Below, piece by piece: positions 1 to 11,015 of a DNA stretch of 64,000 nucleotides (positions within the stretch are counted from its first letter, which is position 1; every line of letters begins with the position of its first letter). The notes below the pieces were generated by a model. The model ran no database searches, had not been told where the DNA came from, and was given only the letters and a program-made list of their open reading frames with translations. The stretch spans positions 4,676,501 through 4,740,500 of the forward strand of contig CM043942.1 in assembly GCA_014529385.2 (NCBI GenBank), in the 5' to 3' direction. Origin of the DNA: Adiantum capillus-veneris. Lineage: Eukaryota; Streptophyta; Polypodiopsida; Polypodiales; Pteridaceae. A program made the translations under genes and the position numbers.

Positions 1-4
1 CCTT

Positions 5-360
5 GAGATGTTATTTTAATTGAAGATTTGCCTTGGCCAAAAAAAAGTTGGGGTTCAATTTTGTGTGAAAAGTGGCCAAATACAATAAAACTAGGGTCTA
101 TAATGAGATATAGTTGGGACGTCCAACACTGAGGAGGTCTAGTTGTGGACACCATCTTTCGCCCTCTGCGTTGCTAAAGATGAGATGTTATTTTGATTGA
201 AGATTTTCTTTTGGTAAAAAAAAAGCGAGGACAAAATGCAGTTAGGTTGGGGTTCATTCAAAAAAACTAGAAGGGTCTATAATGAGATATAATTGGGACG
301 TCCAACACTTAGGAGGTCTAGTTGTGGACACCATCTTTCGCCCTCTGCATTGCTAAAGCT
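5..360. repeat. tandem duplication, unit about 178 bp
   Basis: Two adjacent diverged copies. The start GAGATGTTATTTT recurs at 5 and 182, and GGGTCTATAATGAGATAT recurs at 94 and 273. Both copies end in a block reading GTGGACACCATCTTTCGCCC. No coding potential is apparent. It lies upstream of the deformylase gene and may be intergenic or intronic. Confidence 0.85.
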
Positions 361-1506
361 GTCATCTGCACAAGGTTTTCTCACTTTATTTGGCCTATAT
401 ATAGGGGGCTCTCCTGCATGTTTTCTACCATGTCAAAGTGCATAGCAGAAATTGACATTGGACAGCAACGCAGGCTGGAGGTCGGCCTTTGAACTCTCTT
501 AAGACTCTTTTGCTTGGACTTGGACTCGGACTCTGACACTATGTCAAAGCGCATGATGAAAGTGGGCAAGTGAAAGTCACTGGAGAAAAGAAACGGGATA
601 AAATGGAGACAAATCAAAACACTGCTGGACACCAGGAGGAATGAGTATGACTGATTGGTTGTGGGAGCACCAAGAGGGTAAAGGCTCAATGAGTGCTCTG
701 GCTAACCCTGTATGTGCATTGTGCATTAGATCACATGATAACTACGGGACTGCTTATAAGCATTGAAGTCAGGGCCTGGTCCAGCAGAGCAGATGCAAAG
801 AACAACCGCTTAAATAGTGCCCATGACTTAGTTAAGAGAAAATACTTCTATTGCCTAGAGATTTCGATTCCATTCTTTGTATGTTTGTGCTCGAAGGCTA
901 AAATATAATGAGTTTAGTTTCATGTTGTCCTGGATATTATATAAGGAGAAGAAATGAACTGTATTTGTGATCTTGGAGGATGGACCAACAAAAGGCTGGA
1001 CACATCAAATATGTCTAGGAGATCCGGTTCTTGAAGTACTAAGTAGGCATTTAATTCCTTAATTCACAAGGGCCAGGTCATTTGGCCCTCGGAAGTTGGT
1101 TTACATCAATATCTGTAGCATCTGCGTACTCAACAAACCTGTATACGTGAAAGTATCCAGTGCTTTACTCTTTGCCATTATAGATATGAGCTGAAGCCAA
1201 TTTATCCTTTGGTAAATGGACCTGGCCCAGATCCAGCTGATAAGGTGTATGATAAAGGGGGCAAGGTTTGAAGTGTATCTATACCATTTACTGAAGTAAG
1301 TTTGGTTGATGTATGCTGCATCTCTGTTGCATGCATCGTTAGCGCTGGGTGCACACAAACTGCTCCAAGATGGGGTAGAGCTACGCAACAGACAAAATTT
1401 TTTCTCTTAAGAATTCAAGCCAGATTAAGGTTCTTGTAATAGGAATTGTGGGATTATGTTGGCCTGCTTAGGCTCTATCTCAGATTTTTTCTTACTGTAT
1501 TTGCAG
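361..1506. other. no recognisable gene; upstream flank of deformylase exons
   Basis: I looked here for the N-terminal, transit-peptide exon of the PDF1B-like gene and could not identify one. The short open frames on both strands have no recognisable motifs. The final 25 bases form a pyrimidine-rich tract ending in TTTGCAG, a good splice acceptor for the exon that starts at 1507. Confidence 0.5.
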
Positions 1507-2157
1507 CTGGCCCTTTAGAGTATGAACTACCCTTGAGGATTGCTTTGTACCCGGACCCTAAGCTGAGAGCTACAAACAAGCGAATAACTGTATTTGATGA
1601 GAAATTGGAGAAGCTTGCAAAGGAGATGTTTGAAGTTATGTACGAGTAAGTCATTGTCAACCGACTCAAATATTTAAGTTCTTAGGCGAGTATTATGTTC
1701 TTGTCGTTTGTTTCCCTATCATGTCTTGCCGCTTCCTACGGTGTTGTTATGATTGACTTTACTTTTCTTTGTTCTCTTGTTTAGGACTGATGGAGTAGGT
1801 TTATCTGCACCACAAGTTGGTGTCAATGTGCAGTTAATGGTGTTCAATCCTGAAGGTGAGAGAGGGAAAGGAGAGGAAATAGTGCTTGCGAACCCAAAGA
1901 TATTCAAATATGCAAGCAAGCGCACCCTTTTTGCTGAGGGATGCCTATCTTTTCCTGAAATAGAAGCAGACGTGGAGGTTGGTTTACTCAATTTGATTTC
2001 AGATATTGTTGGGTTTGTGAGTATTCATCTTTTATTTGATTTGCAGAGGCCAGTTTCCGTGAAAATTGAAGCACAAGATCTCAAGGGCAAGAAGTTTGAT
2101 ATCCATCTCAAGGGTTTCGAAGCAAGGATATTTCAGCATGAGTTTGATCACCTTCAG
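1507..2157 (+). CDS. PDF1B: peptide deformylase, PDF1B-like, three internal exons (partial gene)
   Basis: Metal-dependent deformylase that removes the formyl group from N-terminal formyl-Met of proteins made in plastids and mitochondria. Visible exons are 1507-1645, 1785-1977 and 2047-2157, joined by GT/AG introns (TACGA|GTAAGT with TTTAG|G, and GTGGAG|GTTGGT with TTGCAG|AGG) that keep one reading frame. All three family signatures are present: GVGLSAPQVG spanning the first intron's downstream side, EGCLSFP with the metal-binding Cys, and QHEFDH with the two metal-binding His. The N-terminal segment (LPLRIALYPDPKLRA) and the VQLMVFNPEGE segment are characteristic of the plant PDF1B branch. 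After QHEFDHLQ an in-frame donor (CAG|GTCGAG) follows, where plant PDF1B normally continues with about 60 more residues. Neither that last exon nor the transit-peptide exon was found. No stop or frameshift is seen inside the three exons, so it may be functional with long TE-filled introns, or a truncated copy. Confidence 0.9.
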
Positions 2158-3079
2158 GTCGAGAACTTGTATTTGAAATAAGTTGTCATTTAGTTGCACT
2201 CAACTCTAGTAATATATATGTTTTTTGGGGCGTTTATGTCTCAAAAGTACAATGTCTTCCAAAAATACGGGCTTCTTCTTTAGTCAATCCATGCTTTTCA
2301 GCTTCAGTCCTTGAGATGGATGAATGGGTTGGCAGCATACTCATGGATGTAGATGGGGTCGACAAGATTAGCGCCTTTGGCCACGATTGCAGATAGCGGT
2401 TTTAGCAGTGATATCATGGATGTAGACAAGGTTAGCGCCTTGGGCCACTATTGCAGATAGCGGTCCTAGCTTTAATAACGTCTTCTAGAGGTGAGTACAT
2501 TGGTGATAGCACTAGTCCATCATTGGTTTGACATTACATTTTATGGCATGCACAGAAGGAACGCTCTCTTCTAGGTAGTAGACGGAGCCCCATGCTCTCC
2601 TTCTCCCGACCTTTTACTCGCACACGGACATGAACAGAGATTTCAGTGATGGATTTTGTTCTTCGCCACACATTGCAGGCTTGGATAGGCTGCATTCATC
2701 ATACATTGCTACAGACAGACTGACATAGAGCATAAAAGCTATATAGTGGCTACATATAGAGGACTGCTACTGTTTACCATTGGTTCTGTTTGTGGACCAT
2801 ACTACCCTGATCCATCACACCATGCAAGTATGGTCGGAGTCGTCAGTAGTTTCTACTCTGGGATGCTCTTCTGTCTACTTTGGCCCTTGGTTTATAACTG
2901 CTCGCTCCTTTGCCCCAAGAGAACTCCTACGACCACTACCACATAATGGGGATTCGCTTCCATTAGCTCTTGCTCCATGGCTTTGGCGAGGGATCAAGAG
3001 GGCTCAACATTGATCCTCATCTTGTAGCCGTTGACATGGTGGATGTATGCCTTTGAGGTGTCAGATTCATCACTGGTTG
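2158..3079. other. downstream flank or intron of deformylase; small tandem duplication
   Basis: No exon matching the missing C-terminus was recognised. A diverged tandem duplication of about 73 bp lies at 2342-2469, both copies containing TTAGCGCC and ATTGCAGATAGCGGT. The rest shows no motif I recognise. The last part may already belong to the decayed LINE that follows. Confidence 0.4.
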
Positions 3080-5015
3080 ACACATAGATTTACATATTGT
3101 CACTTGGAATGTCAATGGCTTGCATCACACTAGCACCAACGGTCCCAAGCAAAATTTGCTTTGTAGAGATTTGTGCTCTCTTGTAGATGAGATGTGGATA
3201 TATTACTTTTGTAAGAGCACAAGTTACATATAGATAGTTATCGTAGATGTGGCAAGCTGTTACGTAGGTATTTTGATCCTTTTTGGAAACTGCAATTGGA
3301 CAACAATATTCTAGCTTTGGTGTATGCATTTTTGTGGGACCTCGTTGGCGCCATTGTGTACATGACCATGGTACTCTAGTACATGGTAGAGCGATGTGGA
3401 CTAATCTCGAGATTGATGATACCCTGGTTGGTGTGATGTGCATCTATGCTCCCACTTTCGCTTAGGAGAGCTGAGTTTTGGCAGCAGCTTGTAAATGTAT
3501 TACGTATTGCAGATTCATGGGTTGTTGGTTGTGATTTCAATAATGTAGAGACCACTGAGAACTTGCGAGCCATTCCGTTCGAGGGCAGTTCATGGAAATC
3601 ACGAGAGAGAGGAAGAGTGTGTTCCGGAAGGAGAGAGAAAAGAAAACACACAACCCATAAAGAAACGAAAAAAAAGCATCTCTTTTGTATTCTTCACTTT
3701 CTAAATTTTCTTAAAACGTGCAGACATACGGACCTCATCTTTACCATATGTAGCACTGTGTGAGAGAGATGCTTGGGGCAGATTCCTTTTTGTAGTTTCT
3801 GGTACATATTCTTGGCATATTTCATTTGTGGCTTGCACTCCACAGTCATTGCAGTTTCCGTGGGGTTTTAGAAGGCAGACAGGTCGTCTGCTAGAGTGAC
3901 TAAATAGATTTTATGTGGGTGCTTGGGCCACATCTCATAGTGGTATAGTTTCGATTTGGCTTGCTCTTTGATCATGCCCGAGTTTCTTTGTATTTGAGAA
4001 TTGAGACTTCCTCTATGTCCAGACGAGGGTCGCCCATATTTGACTTGGTGTTAAAGGATGCTTCATTGTCTCAGTTGATTCGAGAGGTTTGAACACGCAT
4101 TGGTATTGCAGATCCCGTGTCCCATTTGGTTACATGCATCGGTGCGTCTTCCGAGGCTTGCCACGAGACCGCTGCTGAGCAATGACAAGGCCTATTCCGC
4201 AGGGAGCTTGAGTTATATAACCATTTGAGTTGCATACACCGGTAGCTGGAGGAGTTTCTAGGAGATGGGTTCTTGGGTGAGTGCGAGGTTGGCACTAGAG
4301 AGACACTTAGTTGCATTTACACTAAGAAACCTAATTCTCCTATTATGCTTCGATCTTGACATTGATATCCAAAGCGGATAGGATGAATAAGGATTTCTTT
4401 GCACACTTCCGAGAGCATCCCAAGGGGACTTCCATTAGAGCCTTATGCAGACAGATTACATAGGGATCTTGATGAGGTCCTTGACATAGCCTGCGATTAT
4501 ATTGAGCATTTGCTGCTGCTGATAAGCTTACTCATGATATTTTGCGTGCCAGAGAAGAGGTTTGGTCTCGTGTACAACCTATGGTTACAGAGGCTATGTG
4601 CCATATGCTACTAGCCCCCTTCTCTGTGTAGGAGCTGCATGATGTAGTGGTTGGCCTAGATGGTGCCTCTTGTCCTGGAGAGGATGGGTTGACTAGACAA
4701 TTCTTTCTGCAATTTTGGGCTGGGCTCCGCCCCGTCATGCTTTCAACCGCACATAGTTGACACTCGAGAGATGCCAGCCTCTATGTGTTCGGGACTTATT
4801 TCTCTTTTACCGAAAGGTGGAGATACATTGTCCCTCCGACAGTGGAGACTGATTACTCTCATGTCTTCCGTGTATAAGATCTTTACTCACATGATTAGTA
4901 TGTGCTTGAAACCCTTTGTGACCGATCATGTCCATGTTTCACAGACAGGTTTTGTGTAGGTTCGCTGTATTGGATAACATCTTCACTTTCTATGAAGCAA
5001 TTGAGTGGGCTCGTC
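3080..5015 (+). mobile_element. degenerate L1-type LINE (endonuclease and RT remnants)
   Basis: Remnant of a plant L1-type non-LTR retrotransposon, read on the plus strand through many frameshifts and stops. In order: an endonuclease start TWNVNGL near 3100-3120, GVMCIYAP near 3440, an endonuclease core WVVGCDFNNVE near 3515-3550 (normally GGDFN), a linker ASCPGEDGLTRQFF near 4665-4710, and RT-domain blocks LLPKGGD, WRLITLMSSVYKIF and VSQTGFV at 4806-4960, followed in another frame by LDNIFTFYEAIEWA near 4970-5010. Sequence similarity stops there, so the palm active site is missing. This clade differs from the LINEs that fill the right half of the window. Not functional. Confidence 0.85.
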
Positions 5016-5262
5016 AGATATACGAGAAGCCCCAAGGAACAGATGCTGATGGGTGTCAGGAAAACCCTACCGGTGGTAACAACCTGCAGGAGGAAAACGT
5101 GGAAAGAGGTGTCGCAGCGCGCAAGGGATCTTCAATTTGGAATAAACGGCCTACAAAGAGCAAGGATCTGGAAAAAGAAATTTCTCTGCTAAATGAAAGC
5201 AAGGATGTCTCTCTCTCTTCTCCACCATACTCTCCTGATTATACTACCTCTACTTCTCATAT

Positions 5263-6042
5263 TGTTACAAGACTGGGCACCCTCCTGTTGTATGTGGTTA
5301 ACTACAATTGGGATAGCTGGAGCGTAATGGGTAATTACTGTGCTGTCTTTCTATTTTTACTAACGGTGAGTTGATGACTTGTAGATTGGAATTGAGGGAG
5401 TTGAGAAGGCGTCGGCAAATAATAAATTCCTTGGCTATTTTACATTTGCACAATGTTTTAGATCTTTTATCAATAAGCCGCAACATGTCTGCTTTGTAAA
5501 TAGAATAGTGAGAACTCACCCTAAGAGGGTCATGTAATAAGAAATATGCTCCACTCATAACTAAAGTGGACTAAGTGTAAAAGAGGAGCCTCCAATCTTT
5601 GGCACCAACAAGTAATATCAAATATTATGGGTAATTACTCTGCTGTCTTTCTATTTTTACTAATGGTGAGTTTGATATGTAATATTTGATATTACTTGGT
5701 GGTGCCAAAAATAGGCCCCTCTTTTACACTTAGTCCACTTTAGTTATGAGTGGAACATCTCTCTTATTGCATGACCCTCTTAGGGTGAGTCCTCACTATT
5801 CTATTTACAAAGCAGCCATAGTGGCTTGTTGATAAAAGATCTAAAACATTGTGCAAATGTAAAATGGCCGAGGAATTTATTTATTGCCGACGCCTTCTCC
5901 TCAATTCCCAGAATTCCAATCTACAAGTCATCAAATCATTATTAATTAAAATAGAAAGACAACATTGTAATTATCCATTACGCTCTAGCTATCCCAATTG
6001 TAGTTAACCACATACAATAAGAGGGTGCTCAATCTCGTAACA
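5263..6042. repeat. large inverted repeat of LTR sequence (foldback), arms about 362 bp
   Basis: The left arm 5263-5626 is the diverged reverse complement of 5681-6042, with a 54-bp centre. The outer ends read TGTTACAAG on the left and CTCGTAACA on the right, so each arm begins with TG in its own direction. The right arm is preceded on the minus strand by a purine tract (GGAGGGAGGGAGGGA), which is where the 3' LTR of the minus-strand Gypsy element at 6043-8386 is expected. The arms are therefore best read as two LTR copies in opposite orientation. The centre (5627-5673) repeats, in direct orientation, a block also found at 5327-5373. Indels and substitutions show it is old. Confidence 0.85.
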
Positions 6043-8386
6043 TCCCTCCCTCCCTCCAGGGATAACAACTGTCCTCAGTTGCTCAATAGAGAATCAACTG
6101 GACCGTGAATGATGAAATGTGTGGAGAAGATCTTGGAAGTTACGGAAATTTTTTTCAGGTATCCATTTAGCATCTGGTCTTAGGTTGCCTTTAAAAGTCA
6201 AAAAACAATGATCATAAACCATGCCAGTGCGTGTAGTGGTAGTCTCATGATCTACTATTTGGTCAGGGATGAGCCGCTATTCTTGATCTATAAATGTAGG
6301 TGGTTCCTCATATATATGATGTGTAGGTAGGGGCCCTCAAAAGGGTTGTAATAAACTAATGTGAAATGCACTGTGAATGTGTCAGTGTGAGGGTCTTTAA
6401 CTATTAAAGTACATTATAAGGTTAGGTATCTTGTTTAAATTTTCTTGGGCATTACATTATGACCCAAAACATATATTGACTATTCAAGCATGAGCTGAGG
6501 GCATGGAGAATGAACGAAATTTTAACAGCTCTTTTTTTTACATATCCTGCATTAAAACCATAGAAGGTGGCACAAGGCTGAATATCTGGAAAGAAAAACT
6601 TCACCCACAAATTTAGTACCTCATGGGGCTAGTAGCCCAATGTTACAATGTAGAGAATTGGAAAGTATGCAATATTCTATTTTCTTGTTGAATTGCACTT
6701 CTTAGGGAAATACTTAAATGCAAATAGTGGTGCATTGTACTAGGTACATAGGTTTTTGTCCCTATTCACAAATTGAGTTAGCATAGTAGCAGGAAATAAA
6801 TTAGTGATACATGTCTAGTAGCAATTGAATAACATGGCATCTAGCTTTTTCTCCAATAAGAGTTTAAATTGATTTACCTTGTTGTCGAATAGGGTAAGTT
6901 GGTGATGGTTAGCACAAGCTCGATAATATTCGACTGCTATTGAGGTTTCGGAAACCACGACGATCATGAGCTCTAGAATACTGGAATTTGTTTTCTGATG
7001 TGTCAATTATTTCATTTGAAGCTGTAGAAGTTCTGATTTCTTTGAACATCCAAAAAGGTGTGGATTAAAATTGGTAGCCGACCAAGGGTTTGTCGAAGTT
7101 GGGCGGCCAAAATATCGAGGATTGAGCGGTTTGAAAAGCAAGGTGGGTAGTTGTAGGAGTTTGGAAAGGGGTGGTCAATAAATTCAACATGAGGTCGTAT
7201 AATCGACCAAGGGGATTTTTTAAGTGAGTTTGGATGGCCGATCAAAAGTGTATTAGCGTAAATAGGCCTTCGAGATTTTGACCCTTGAGTACCACAGTGG
7301 GCGGCCGATCAAGAATTGATGTAATTGAGAAGGTGTGGGGGGGGGGGTGACTGCACACTTGAGGACTAAAGGTCTTTGAAATTGAATGGGCGGTCGATTA
7401 AGGTTGTTAAATTGTGGCCATACCTTTTAAGTGGTGAAACTTTGTGTGAAAAAGGTCGCATGCAGCGAGCAGGTGTAGAGATGACATCACGTAGAATGGG
7501 AGGTTGATGGTGGCCGCTGCAGATATTTTTGGTCTGCGAGCCTATGGTACCAATCGATGACAATCTTGGGGCGCCTCCTTTGATATAATTTCTACAGAGT
7601 TTGGTCGGAGCCGACGGAGTTGAGCTTTTTCGTGCTAGGGGGAATTCCCACAAGCTGTGGGCACTTGGCCAAAGAATGTAATCTCCTTCTTGGTCTCGAG
7701 TTCGATTCTCGCAACGCTCCCCAAGCTTCTGCAAAGTTGATCAATTTTCCATTGCGGATTTCATTCTCGATAAAGTTTCGAAGGCTCTTGAAATTAATCT
7801 TAGCTTGTCGAATAGAGCTCGATTGAAAGCCTTTGGACTTCATGAACTGTCAAAAATTAATTGTTGATGCTTCAAAAATTCTGAGTAGATTCGGTTGGCG
7901 TGTCGATGCCTCACTAATGTAGATGTTGGGTTCTTTTCCAATCTTATGGAATGCTCTTCTCTCTTCTTTCCCTTCCTAAGCCAAAATCCGCCTTCTCGAG
8001 CTTCATCAAAACTGCTTCTTTTTCTCACTTCCTCGACGTATCTTCACAGACCTATCAAATTTATCAATTATCTTGAATCAAATGGTGCACATACCTGAGT
8101 TGCGACTGTCTAAGCTTTACTTTGCCGTCAAGGAGCTCCGATGTTGAATTCATAATTACCACTTCTTGAATTCTCGCTATTCCGTCTTCACAATCCACGA
8201 GATTTTAGCCATTAATTTGAATTTAAAGCTTGACATACCAAATCTCGAGTGGAAATTATTGGTAGATTTGCCAATTAATCGTCAGGCAAGCCTTGATTTT
8301 GCAAACTCGTTGCAACAAATTCGCAATTTGCTCCTTAAAATTTGAATTCGGTTCTCGATTCCCTTTAACCAAAAGCTCTGATACCA
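6043..8386 (-). mobile_element. decayed Ty3/Gypsy chromovirus, internal region
   Basis: Minus-strand internal region bounded by a polypurine tract beside the LTR-like arm at 6042 and by a primer-binding site (complement of TGGTATCAGAGC at 8375-8386). Reading toward lower coordinates near 6380, an integrase C-terminal block IHSAFHISLLQPF is recognisable. It is followed near 6330-6110 by a chromodomain-like stretch with LIPDQIVDHE and AKWIPEKNFRNFQDLL, the usual end of a chromovirus polyprotein. Between about 6500 and 8370 the coding sequence is too decayed to assign domains. The LTR expected on the high-coordinate side does not match the arm at 5681-6042, so the boundaries may be composite. 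Confidence 0.65.
8375..8386 (-). other. primer-binding site (initiator tRNA-Met type)
   Basis: The plus strand reads GCTCTGATACCA, the complement of TGGTATCAGAGC. This is the standard plant LTR-retrotransposon PBS pairing with initiator Met-tRNA. It marks a minus-strand element whose 5' LTR should lie just above 8387. Confidence 0.75.
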
Positions 8387-8392
8387 CTATTG

Positions 8393-9080
8393 AGAGCAAG
8401 GGTGGGCTTACAACCTTGGCCATGAAATTCAACCCTTGACCTTGCCATCTATTGGAAGCAAGGGTGGGCTTTCAGCCTTGGCCATGAAATTCAACCCTTG
8501 ACCTTGCCATGATGGAGAAAGGAAAACAGAGAGATAGAAGGGGAAGATGTCGACGCTGAAAGAAAGGGATGGAGATGTTGATAAATCTACACATAATAGT
8601 ACACAGAGAAAAGAAAGAGGGAGACAAACTCTTACACAAGAAGGTGACACAGAGAAATTAAGAGAGGGGAAAGGGAAAAATTTAGAGCATCTAGATAGAA
8701 TGGCCTAAAGATTGTAGCCCCAAACTCCATGACCATTCTTGTGTAGATGCTCTAAATTTTTCCCTTTCTCCTCTCTTAATCTATGTCTTGGGCTATGGAG
8801 TTTCTCTATGTCACCTTCTTGTGTAAGAGTGTGTAAGAGTTTGTCTCCCTTTTTTTTTTCTCTGTGTATTGTTATATGTAGACATGTCAACATCTCCATC
8901 CCTTTCTTTTCGTGTCGACATCTTCCCCTTCTATCTCTCTCTTTTCCTTTCTCCATCATGGCAAGGTTAAGGGTTGAATTTCATGGCCAAGGGTGAAGGC
9001 CCACCCTTGCTCCCAACAGATGGCAAGGTCAAGGGTTGAATTTCATGGCCAAGGATGGAAGCCCACCCTTGCTCCCAACA
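8393..9080. repeat. second large inverted repeat (foldback), arms about 300 bp
   Basis: The left arm from 8393 is the diverged reverse complement of the right arm ending at 9080, around a centre near 8700-8740. Each arm carries two copies of a terminal unit of about 60 bp, containing AGCAAGGGTGGGCTT and ATGAAATTCAACCCTTGACC on the left and their complements on the right. The left end abuts the PBS at 8375-8386, so the arms may be LTR-derived. Pyrimidine- and purine-rich stretches fill the inner arms. No protein is encoded; open frames here are mirror images of each other. Confidence 0.8.
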
Positions 9081-9084
9081 CATG

Positions 9085-9769
9085 CAGTGTCTAAACCTTC
9101 TTCAAAGAAGAGAATGCCTATTACTTTCCTACATAATACTAAGGAGAAGCTCAAATTCAAGAAGGATAACCGCAAGCGTCACCACAAGAAGCGGGTTTCC
9201 AAATCCGATGACAAGGACTTCAAGTTTGACAGTTATACAGGACGGAGATATATCTCTTAGGCAATGTCTTTTATTAGACAATTTGAAGTTGCTTTGCCAA
9301 CGGAAACTTGATTGAAAAATCCAAGTTTCATCAAGTTGGGATGTATCTCAAGGAGACAGCAAGCAATTGGTGGTTGGCGTAGATTCTGGAAGGTACCCTA
9401 GCGAGAACATGGATTTAGTTCAAAGTTGAATTTTATGAACAATTCCTTCTGCCCGACTTCGAGAAAAGGACATTCGTCAGGTTGGGATGTATTTCAAGGA
9501 GATGGTAAGCAATTGATGGTTGGCCTAGATATTGAAAGGTATCCAAGCCAGAACATGGATTCGGTTCAAAGTTGAATTTTATAAACGATTCCTTCTGCCC
9601 GACTTCGAGAAAAGGGCATTCGGAAGGAATGTGATTGGCTCGCCAAGAAGGAACATGAGAAAGTCACAGCTTATGTCGACAAGTATTGGTCGGTTCTTCT
9701 GAAAATTACTCCTTTCATAAAGATTTCCGACGATGAAAAGATGCGGAAATTTGAAGTAGGCCTTTAACC
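9085..9769 (+). pseudogene. Gypsy gag fragment with internal duplication
   Basis: Starts with a basic stretch (KKRMPITFLHN, then Lys/Arg/His-rich to about 9230). It continues in shifted frames with a capsid-like block: FIRQFEVAF near 9271, VGMYLKETASNWW near 9338-9376 and FYEQFLLPDFEKR near 9430-9470. A segment of about 140 bp beginning GTTGGGATGTAT is duplicated in direct orientation (about 9337-9476 and 9478-9616). The fragment ends precisely where the next LTR begins at 9770. Stops and frameshifts make it non-functional. No protease or RT follows. Confidence 0.75.
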
Positions 9770-10294
9770 TGTCATAAAATGGTGATGTGGCAGGCATCGT
9801 AGGGATGTTGACGGAAGACTGTATGAATGCTAACGTGGCAGGCCGTACGGATTCCGTAAATCGCGCTGACAGGCTGATGTGGCACAGCGTACAGATTTTT
9901 TGCTTTTTGCGTTGATATGCTGATGTGGCGTGCTGTACAGAATTCCGCCTTTTGCGCTGGTTGTATTGATTGATAGATTTTGAGTCAGTTGCTTTTGGGG
10001 CAGTTTGTTTTTAAGTTTCATTGCTTTTGGGGGCTTTGCTTTTAGCATCCCTTTGTAAGAATAAAAAGGGCCCAAGGGCCTCACTTCTGAGAGCATCTGG
10101 ACGTAGAGTCTGAGAGCTTAGGACCCGTGAGAGTTGTACTTTGCTTAAAGATTAATACAAAAAGAAATACCAAAAGGGACGCTAGTCTTTGGGGCCAATT
10201 CTCTTGGTGCGGAACTACCCCGGGCCGTGTCGACTCAATAATTGTCTCTTGTGTCGCGACAGAACCTAGACTTGGGGTGCCCAAGTTTGTTACA
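9770..10294 (+). repeat. 5' LTR of Gypsy copy A2
   Basis: The start (TGTCATAAAATGGTGATGTG) matches the start of the Gypsy A LTRs (TGTCACAAACTTATGACGTG at 51410), and the end (GGGTGCCCAAGTTTGTTACA) matches theirs. Inside are a promoter-like AAGAATAAAAAGGG near 10050 and the shared block TTAATACAAAAAGAAATACC. It is about 525 bp against 577-579 bp in copy A. It is directly followed by a PBS, which fixes plus orientation. Confidence 0.85.
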
Positions 10295-10295
10295 G

Positions 10296-10307
10296 TGGTA
10301 TCAGAGC
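10296..10307 (+). other. primer-binding site of Gypsy A2
   Basis: TGGTATCAGAGC one base after the LTR end; pairs with initiator Met-tRNA. The same site occurs in Gypsy A at 47113-47124. Confidence 0.85.
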
Positions 10308-11015
10308 ACGACCGATTTCTCTTCTACCGGGAAGTCGATCCTTTCTCTCGTGGCACCTATGGATTCCGAAAAGAATCAGACGACTCCATCTGCCACCCTT
10401 GAAGCGGGGGGCAGTACAGAAATTCAAGCGGATTAGCGGAGAATGAGTACGGGCCACCTCGGCCCTCGCAAGATGAACTCATGGAGATGCAACATCAACA
10501 GTAGGTTGACGAGTGCGCAAAGCAGATACTTCAATTTGCCAAGGATCTCCAGTATGCAAAATTTTTGACCCTGCACTCGATGGATGGAGTGTATACTCAG
10601 TGGCAAAAAGCCATTGAGACACCAATCAAACCTGCAATCAAGAAACCTCCTACTCCGAGGATGTTCACTGAGGAAAAACTCGATGATGTTGTCGAGACCC
10701 GAATCAATCAGCTTCTAGACACGAAGAAGCCCTTGAATAAACTATCAAAGAAGCAATTGAAAAAGCGCAACAAGGGGACTGACTACCTCGGTTACTTGGG
10801 CCGTCAATCTTCTTTTGCAACTGCACGAAAATAGAAGAAGCGTATGTGTTTTGAAGGGCTACCTAGTTCTTCTTCCTCTTCTTTCGACAGTTCTTCTAGC
10901 TCTTCCTCTTCCGACTCGAGCGAGGAGGACAGAAAGGGCAAGAAGTGAAGCAAGAAACAAAGTTTTGGAAAGAACAAGAAAAAGGCAAAGACGATCAGAT
11001 TCCGACCAGTTTATG
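10308..11015 (+). pseudogene. Gypsy A2 gag, N-terminal part, interrupted by element C
   Basis: Homologous to the gag start of Gypsy A at 47112-47830. Recognisable are FAKDLQYAKFL, TPRMFTEEKLDDVVETRINQ, KKRNKGTDYLGYLGRQSSF and then a Ser-rich, acidic and Lys-rich tract (DSSEEDRKGKK). An in-frame stop after ATARK and frameshifts break it. The reading is cut at 11015 by insertion of element C and resumes at 24391. The capsid-like fold is not obvious in this N-terminal part. Confidence 0.8.

Noticed and set aside
381-1388. Short frames upstream of the deformylase
   Set aside because: No motifs, no plausible splice context with the exon at 1507 and no plant transit-peptide character that I could support.
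7640-7740. Possible tRNA-derived SINE or tRNA remnant: GAGTTCGATTCTC resembles a pol III B box
   Set aside because: No convincing A box at the right distance and no cloverleaf could be drawn. The B-box-like match alone is too weak.
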